A stretch of DNA of 64,000 bases from Ustilago trichophora (Eukaryota > Basidiomycota > Ustilaginomycetes > Ustilaginales > Ustilaginaceae): positions 372,001 through 436,000 of the forward strand of contig OOIN01000004.1 in assembly GCA_900323505.1 (NCBI GenBank). The letters run 5' to 3'. The number at the start of each line of letters is the position of its first letter. Position 1 is the first letter of the stretch. Positions 60,095 to 64,000 of the stretch are shown here, piece after piece. A program made the translations under genes and the position numbers. The notes below the pieces were generated by a model. It had not been told where the DNA came from and made no database searches. It saw only the letters and a list, made by a program, of their open reading frames with translations.

Positions 60095-60699
60095 ACTCTC
60101 CTTTGTCATATATGTTTTAGGCAAGAATGCAATCTCAGCTCGAAGCTCCTCAACAATGCTTACAATTCCTCTCCGCCTGATCAGTTGATGTGAGAGCGCT
60201 CGTTGACACTTGATGTCGTTCGAAGATGGCGCACGGCTCACCATCTCTCACGTACGCTTGATGCAGCACAAACACAATAAGGAAAAATAACACACAGAGA
60301 GAGAGAGAGGAGGAGGAAGCGGAAAGGTGATCATATTCTTACATTGGATTTCGGATTTCAACAACGACAAGAAAAGCAAGAGCGCCTATTACCAAAAGGA
60401 AAAAGAATGGAAAGAAAGCGAGTCTGTCTACTGTAACAACAACACTACTAACGGAAAAAAACAAAAGAGAGCAACAAGTGGTGCACTACATGATTGGATG
60501 CGCGAATAAAAGTATGGAGGAGGGAAAGAAAGAAAGAGGCTCTAATGTAGTTGGGTGGGAGAATACATAGCGAAAGATGTAGTTTCTTTGGAGGATCTAT
60601 TGTAGAGTTAGAGGGGTACCATGTGGGTGGGTTGAGATGCGAAGGCGGGTCCTGGGAGTGTGAGGGAAAGAATGAGGTGAAGATTATCAAGGAATGTGC
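60095..60699. other. Convergent 3' flanks of TBCA and the RRM gene
   Basis: Non-coding. A GA run at 60295-60310 and A-rich sequence (60385-60475). No gene is recognised. Confidence 0.6.
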
Positions 60700-63600
60700 T
60701 TAGCGATCGGCGCCACCGGCAGCAGCGGTGTTGGAAGGAGATTCCTTCACCGACTCATCCTCTTGTCTGTGGGAGAGGTGCAAGCTCGAGGAAGAAGATC
60801 TGGAGTTTGGCAGATCTGCTTTGCCCCCAACCACGGGTGAATCTGAAGGGCTGAATGGGCTGAACATGAAAGCGTTCGGGTCGCGATTGTAGCCACTTGC
60901 GAAAGGGTCTGCTCGTTTGGAAGAAGACTGGTTCGGCTGGTTGAATCCGAATCCATCACCAGCAGCGGGGAAGGTACCGCGACTCTGGATGGCCTGGAGA
61001 CGCTGGGCGAGAGCTGCTCGGGTGGTTTCGTCAAAGTCGAGGTTGGCAAAGGCGTCGATTAGCTCGGATTCGGAGAGCGCAGGCATGGATGATGACAGAT
61101 CATCGTGCTGCTGTCGCGTCTGCTGGTGCGAGGGGAAGGAGCCGCGAGAGCGGGATGCGTCGGGGGGTCCGAAATCAGCAGGACCGGCTCGAGAGTCAAA
61201 GTCGAATGGGTGATTAGAGTGGGAGCTGTTGATGCCGCCATAGCCACCACCGCCGCCAATGGCACCGCCGTTCATGCCTGGCATTCCAGAGTTTTGCGAG
61301 GATGAGAAACCGGCTTGACCGCGGAACTGGTTTGCCTGCTGCTGCTGTTGGTGATGCTGGTGGTGATGGGGATGAAGGTGGCCCTGATGTTGCGACAGAG
61401 GCTGTTGCTGCTGCTGCTGCTGCTGCTGCTGTTGTTGTTGCTGAAGGAATGATGGCAGAGGAGCACGTTGACCGCCCATTGCAGGCAAACCCTGGTTACC
61501 ATGCGCGGAAGGACCAGCGCCCAAGTTGGCAGCAGCGAGCTGACGAGCTAGGGTGGAAAGCGGGTCGTTAGCCAGTGCTCCGGCACCTCCGACACCGCCA
61601 AATCCAGCTGGACCACCTCTCTGTCCGTGAATCTGAGCTTGAGCCTGAGCCTGAGCAGCACTGAGCGCGCTACCCAGTCCCGCCAGTTGGGCAAGCTGCG
61701 AAGGGCTCAGAGTGCTCAATCCCGCAAGGCCGGCAAGCTGACCAAGTTGAGCATACTGCGCCATGGTCTGCGCTGCCGCCGCTGCAGCCTTGTCGCCTTG
61801 GCTGCGTCCCCAACTAAGACGAATCTTGGAGTTGAAGATGGGGAAGCCGTTCATTCGCTGAATCGCATTCTCGGCGTCTTGCTTGTGGACATACTGCACG
61901 AACCCGCAGCCTTTGCCGGGAGGGATCTTGACGTAAGTGATCTCGCCGAAAGGCTCAAAATACCTGCGCAGGGTCGACTCGGAGATGAGCGAGGACAGGC
62001 CTCCAACAAAGACGGTGGTGTTGTTCGGGTCAGCCGCACTGTCGCCGGGATTGCCGGCACCATTGCCGCCCTGTTGCTGTTGCTGCTGCTGTTGGAGGAC
62101 AGGAGGGGCCGACGATGGTGTGTGTGAACGAAGCATGCCTGCAGGAGACGAGTCACGCGTTCCATCGCCGCCGTTGCCATGAAGGCCGCCATAGAGCGGA
62201 CCGAAAGAAGCAGGACCATTGCCGCTACCGGGACCTTCATAAGGTGATGTAGGCGAGATGGGAGAAATGAGCGAAGAGGGGTTGGTCGGACTCGACTGCT
62301 GGCGAACGTGCGGCTGAGGCGACACCACTTCCGATCGGGCACCCATGCCACCCGCGCCTGGTGCGCCACCGTAGAGGAATGATGCACTAGCATTTTGGGC
62401 AGCATTATGAGGACGGGGCATCTGCAGATGCTGCTGATTGGGATCGCCAGGCATGTTGGGGCCAAGTGGGGGAGCCATGCCACGATTTTTGGGCGTAGCC
62501 GTGCTGACGCGCAGCGGACGACCTGGCGAGAGACCGTTGGCTGGCGAAACTACGACACCCTGCATCTCGACCAAAGCTCGATTGCAGTCGGCCTCGAGCG
62601 CAAAGCGGACAAAGCCGTAGCCCTTCGAGACGCCGGTAACGGGATCGGTCATGATCTTTGCGGACTTGGTCGAGTGGAAAGGAGCGGGTCCGATGTGTGC
62701 GCCAGACTGGTAGATGCCCTGAGCCTGCTGTGCATGGACGAGCGCCGATGCGAAGGGATGGTTGTGCGGCCATGAAGGCGGCTGCAGGAACTGCGCAACC
62801 AGATCCTCCTCACGCAGGTCAGGGCTCAGGTCACCGACAAAGATGCTGAACTCGGACTCCTTGTGCAGTCCGCCAACTGGGCTTTGGGAAGTGCCTGGAC
62901 CCATGCTTCTTGCTGCGCGTTCCGACATGGACGAGTGTGGACGGTCGGAAGGGTTGAGCCCGGAAGTCTGCTGCACTGAGGGTGGGAAGTCAAGCGGACC
63001 CATGCCTCCGTTACGAGCCTGCCAAGACTGCTGCGGATGGCCGTGCTGGTGGTTGAGGTTGGACAATTGCTGATGCGAGGCGTGCGATTGGTTCTGCTGC
63101 TGCTGCTGCTGATGATGATGATGCTGTTGCTGCTGAGACTGGAATGACTGTTGGGGGTGAGGATGTTGTTGCGAGTGCGGATGCGGATGCGAGTGTTGCT
63201 GAGAGTGCTGAGGATGCTGAGGCGGGTTGGAAGAGGAAGGATGCGGCTCTGTAAAATAGCGAGGCGAGGTGACATTGCTTCTCGGCGGAGGTGAGGAAGC
63301 AGGGTGCGAGCCTGAAGGCGACCTGACTTGTTGCGAAGATCGCTCGACCTCATGCAGCAAGTTTGGGCTGAAGAGCGGTGGACGTGAAAGGGGCGACGAG
63401 CTTCTTGCATTGTTGAAGTTATGTCGCAATCGGCTTGCCTGGTCAAAGCCGGGTCTGCCGACTGCGCCGTTGCCTCCTGTCGCAGAGTGGGATCCATTGC
63501 TGTGCAGACTCGAGATGCTGTTGCCCATGGTGTTGTTGGTACCGCTATTGTTGCCAACGTTGGACATTCCATTGAATCCCATAGACTCGTGGCCGAAATG

Positions 63601-63765
63601 GGAGGCCGAGTGACCGCTGCTTTGCGGAAGATTCACGGCCGCATGGCCATCGTCCGACGACAAATTGCGCGAGATTGCAAGATTGCGAGCTCCCGCCGAG
63701 TCGTCCGAGGAGTACTGCACCAGGTTGAAGGGGGGCATGCTCTGAGATGGTGTGCCTGCCGACAT
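60700..63765 (-). CDS. Nam8/Ngr1/Csx1-like RNA-binding protein with two RRMs
   Basis: A 1021-aa protein from ATG at 63765. The first RRM (about 305-425) has RNP2 IFVGDL and RNP1 KGYGFVRF, with the typical Nam8-family phrase DPVTGVSKGYGFVRF. It carries about 40 extra residues between helix 1 and strand 2 (including a His/Gln/Gly-rich stretch). The second (about 582-655) has RNP2 VFVGGL and RNP1 GCGFVQYV, with FGEITYVKIPPGKGCGFV characteristic of the last RRM of Nam8, Ngr1 and TIA-type proteins. Relatives normally have three RRMs; the first is missing, its place taken by a 300-residue Ser/His/Gln-rich region. Poly-Gln comes from CTG/CTT runs near 61401-61443 (antisense CAG). Roles in relatives are U1 snRNP alternative splicing or mRNA decay; which applies here is unknown. 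Confidence 0.85.
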   Translation of the reverse strand: MSAGTPSQSMPPFNLVQYSSDDSAGARNLAISRNLSSDDGHAAVNLPQSSGHSASHFGHESMGFNGMSNVGNNSGTNNTMGNSISSLHSNGSHSATGGNGAVGRPGFDQASRLRHNFNNARSSSPLSRPPLFSPNLLHEVERSSQQVRSPSGSHPASSPPPRSNVTSPRYFTEPHPSSSNPPQHPQHSQQHSHPHPHSQQHPHPQQSFQSQQQQHHHHQQQQQQNQSHASHQQLSNLNHQHGHPQQSWQARNGGMGPLDFPPSVQQTSGLNPSDRPHSSMSERAARSMGPGTSQSPVGGLHKESEFSIFVGDLSPDLREEDLVAQFLQPPSWPHNHPFASALVHAQQAQGIYQSGAHIGPAPFHSTKSAKIMTDPVTGVSKGYGFVRFALEADCNRALVEMQGVVVSPANGLSPGRPLRVSTATPKNRGMAPPLGPNMPGDPNQQHLQMPRPHNAAQNASASFLYGGAPGAGGMGARSEVVSPQPHVRQQSSPTNPSSLISPISPTSPYEGPGSGNGPASFGPLYGGLHGNGGDGTRDSSPAGMLRSHTPSSAPPVLQQQQQQQQGGNGAGNPGDSAADPNNTTVFVGGLSSLISESTLRRYFEPFGEITYVKIPPGKGCGFVQYVHKQDAENAIQRMNGFPIFNSKIRLSWGRSQGDKAAAAAAQTMAQYAQLGQLAGLAGLSTLSPSQLAQLAGLGSALSAAQAQAQAQIHGQRGGPAGFGGVGGAGALANDPLSTLARQLAAANLGAGPSAHGNQGLPAMGGQRAPLPSFLQQQQQQQQQQQQQQPLSQHQGHLHPHHHQHHQQQQQANQFRGQAGFSSSQNSGMPGMNGGAIGGGGGYGGINSSHSNHPFDFDSRAGPADFGPPDASRSRGSFPSHQQTRQQHDDLSSSMPALSESELIDAFANLDFDETTRAALAQRLQAIQSRGTFPAAGDGFGFNQPNQSSSKRADPFASGYNRDPNAFMFSPFSPSDSPVVGGKADLPNSRSSSSSLHLSHRQEDESVKESPSNTAAAGGADR
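61401..61443 (-). repeat. CAG/CAA repeat (CTG on plus) encoding polyglutamine
   Basis: A run of CTG then TTG triplets on the plus strand, in frame in the minus-strand RRM gene, encoding about 14 glutamines after the second RRM. Confidence 0.9.
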
Positions 63766-64000
63766 GTTTGAGGAGATCTTGGCGCGACAGTCAGAACTGT
63801 CGTCGCAACAAGAGTGTTGCGTTCAGTTCCAAGTGGGAGGCAAGGTGCCACGTTTCAGCACCTGACGATTGACTAATGCGAACGGAGTCAGAAAGAGTAG
63901 AGCTTGACCCTGTGTCAACGGGATTGAGACCGGCGAAGGTGCTAAGGAAACGCAGATGAAAAGCCGAGGTCGAGATCGAAGATTTCGAGGCTGTGTATGT
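63766..64000. other. 5' flank of the RRM gene, to the window edge
   Basis: 235 bases upstream of the ATG at 63765. No coding sequence could be supported. Confidence 0.5.

Overview
The window looks like an ordinary, gene-dense chromosomal segment of a basidiomycete fungus, most probably a smut of the Ustilaginales (Ustilago/Sporisorium type). The grounds are long, mostly intronless eukaryotic ORFs, a few short GT-AG introns placed close to start codons, Ser/Gln/His-rich low-complexity tails, pyrimidine-rich leaders, trinucleotide microsatellites, and gene families that are purely fungal (Axl2-like, Vac14, Ptc5, Ira/NF1, calcineurin B). No species call is possible without a search. I see no transposon, CRISPR array, viral remnant or biosynthetic cluster, and no clear undescribed multi-gene system. 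The points of interest lie in single proteins and in non-coding structure.

Layout. 1-13.1 kb: the 5' part of BET3 (TRAPP core, minus), an Axl2-like cadherin-fold membrane protein (plus), and two convergent unrecognised disordered proteins (7541-10180 plus; 10289-13147 minus). 15.2-24.4 kb: a Ptc5-type mitochondrial PP2C (minus) diverging from a diphosphoinositol-polyphosphate Nudix hydrolase (plus), SEC18/NSF with an unusual Gly-rich N-terminus (minus), tRNA-Asn(GTT), and TCTP (minus). 24.4-33.6 kb: a 3025-residue neurofibromin/Ira-type RasGAP (minus). 35.1-40.5 kb: a sucrose/alpha-glucoside-type MFS carrier (minus), SmF (plus) and CCT1 (minus). 40.5-44.3 kb: a 3.8-kb non-coding region upstream of a LisH/LUFS-domain Flo8/Som1-like regulator (44313-47801, plus). 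48.5-64 kb: mitochondrial uS13 (plus), calcineurin B (minus), proteasome beta1 PRE3 (plus), VAC14 (minus), a USP36-like deubiquitinase (plus), tubulin cofactor A in four exons (plus), and an Nam8/Ngr1-like RRM protein (minus).

The genes do not form a pathway. Several belong to signalling and morphogenesis (RasGAP, Flo8/LUFS-like, calcineurin B, Axl2-like, Vac14); the rest is housekeeping (TRAPP, NSF, CCT, proteasome, Sm ring, TCTP, mitoribosome). Many long ORFs antisense to the real genes (for example across CCT1, RasGAP and SEC18) are codon-bias shadows.

Method note. Several long ORFs begin at a TTG or GTG when extended to the previous stop. I moved those starts to the first ATG, and built the introns by eye from GT-AG signals and protein-family continuity. 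Domain positions are approximate.
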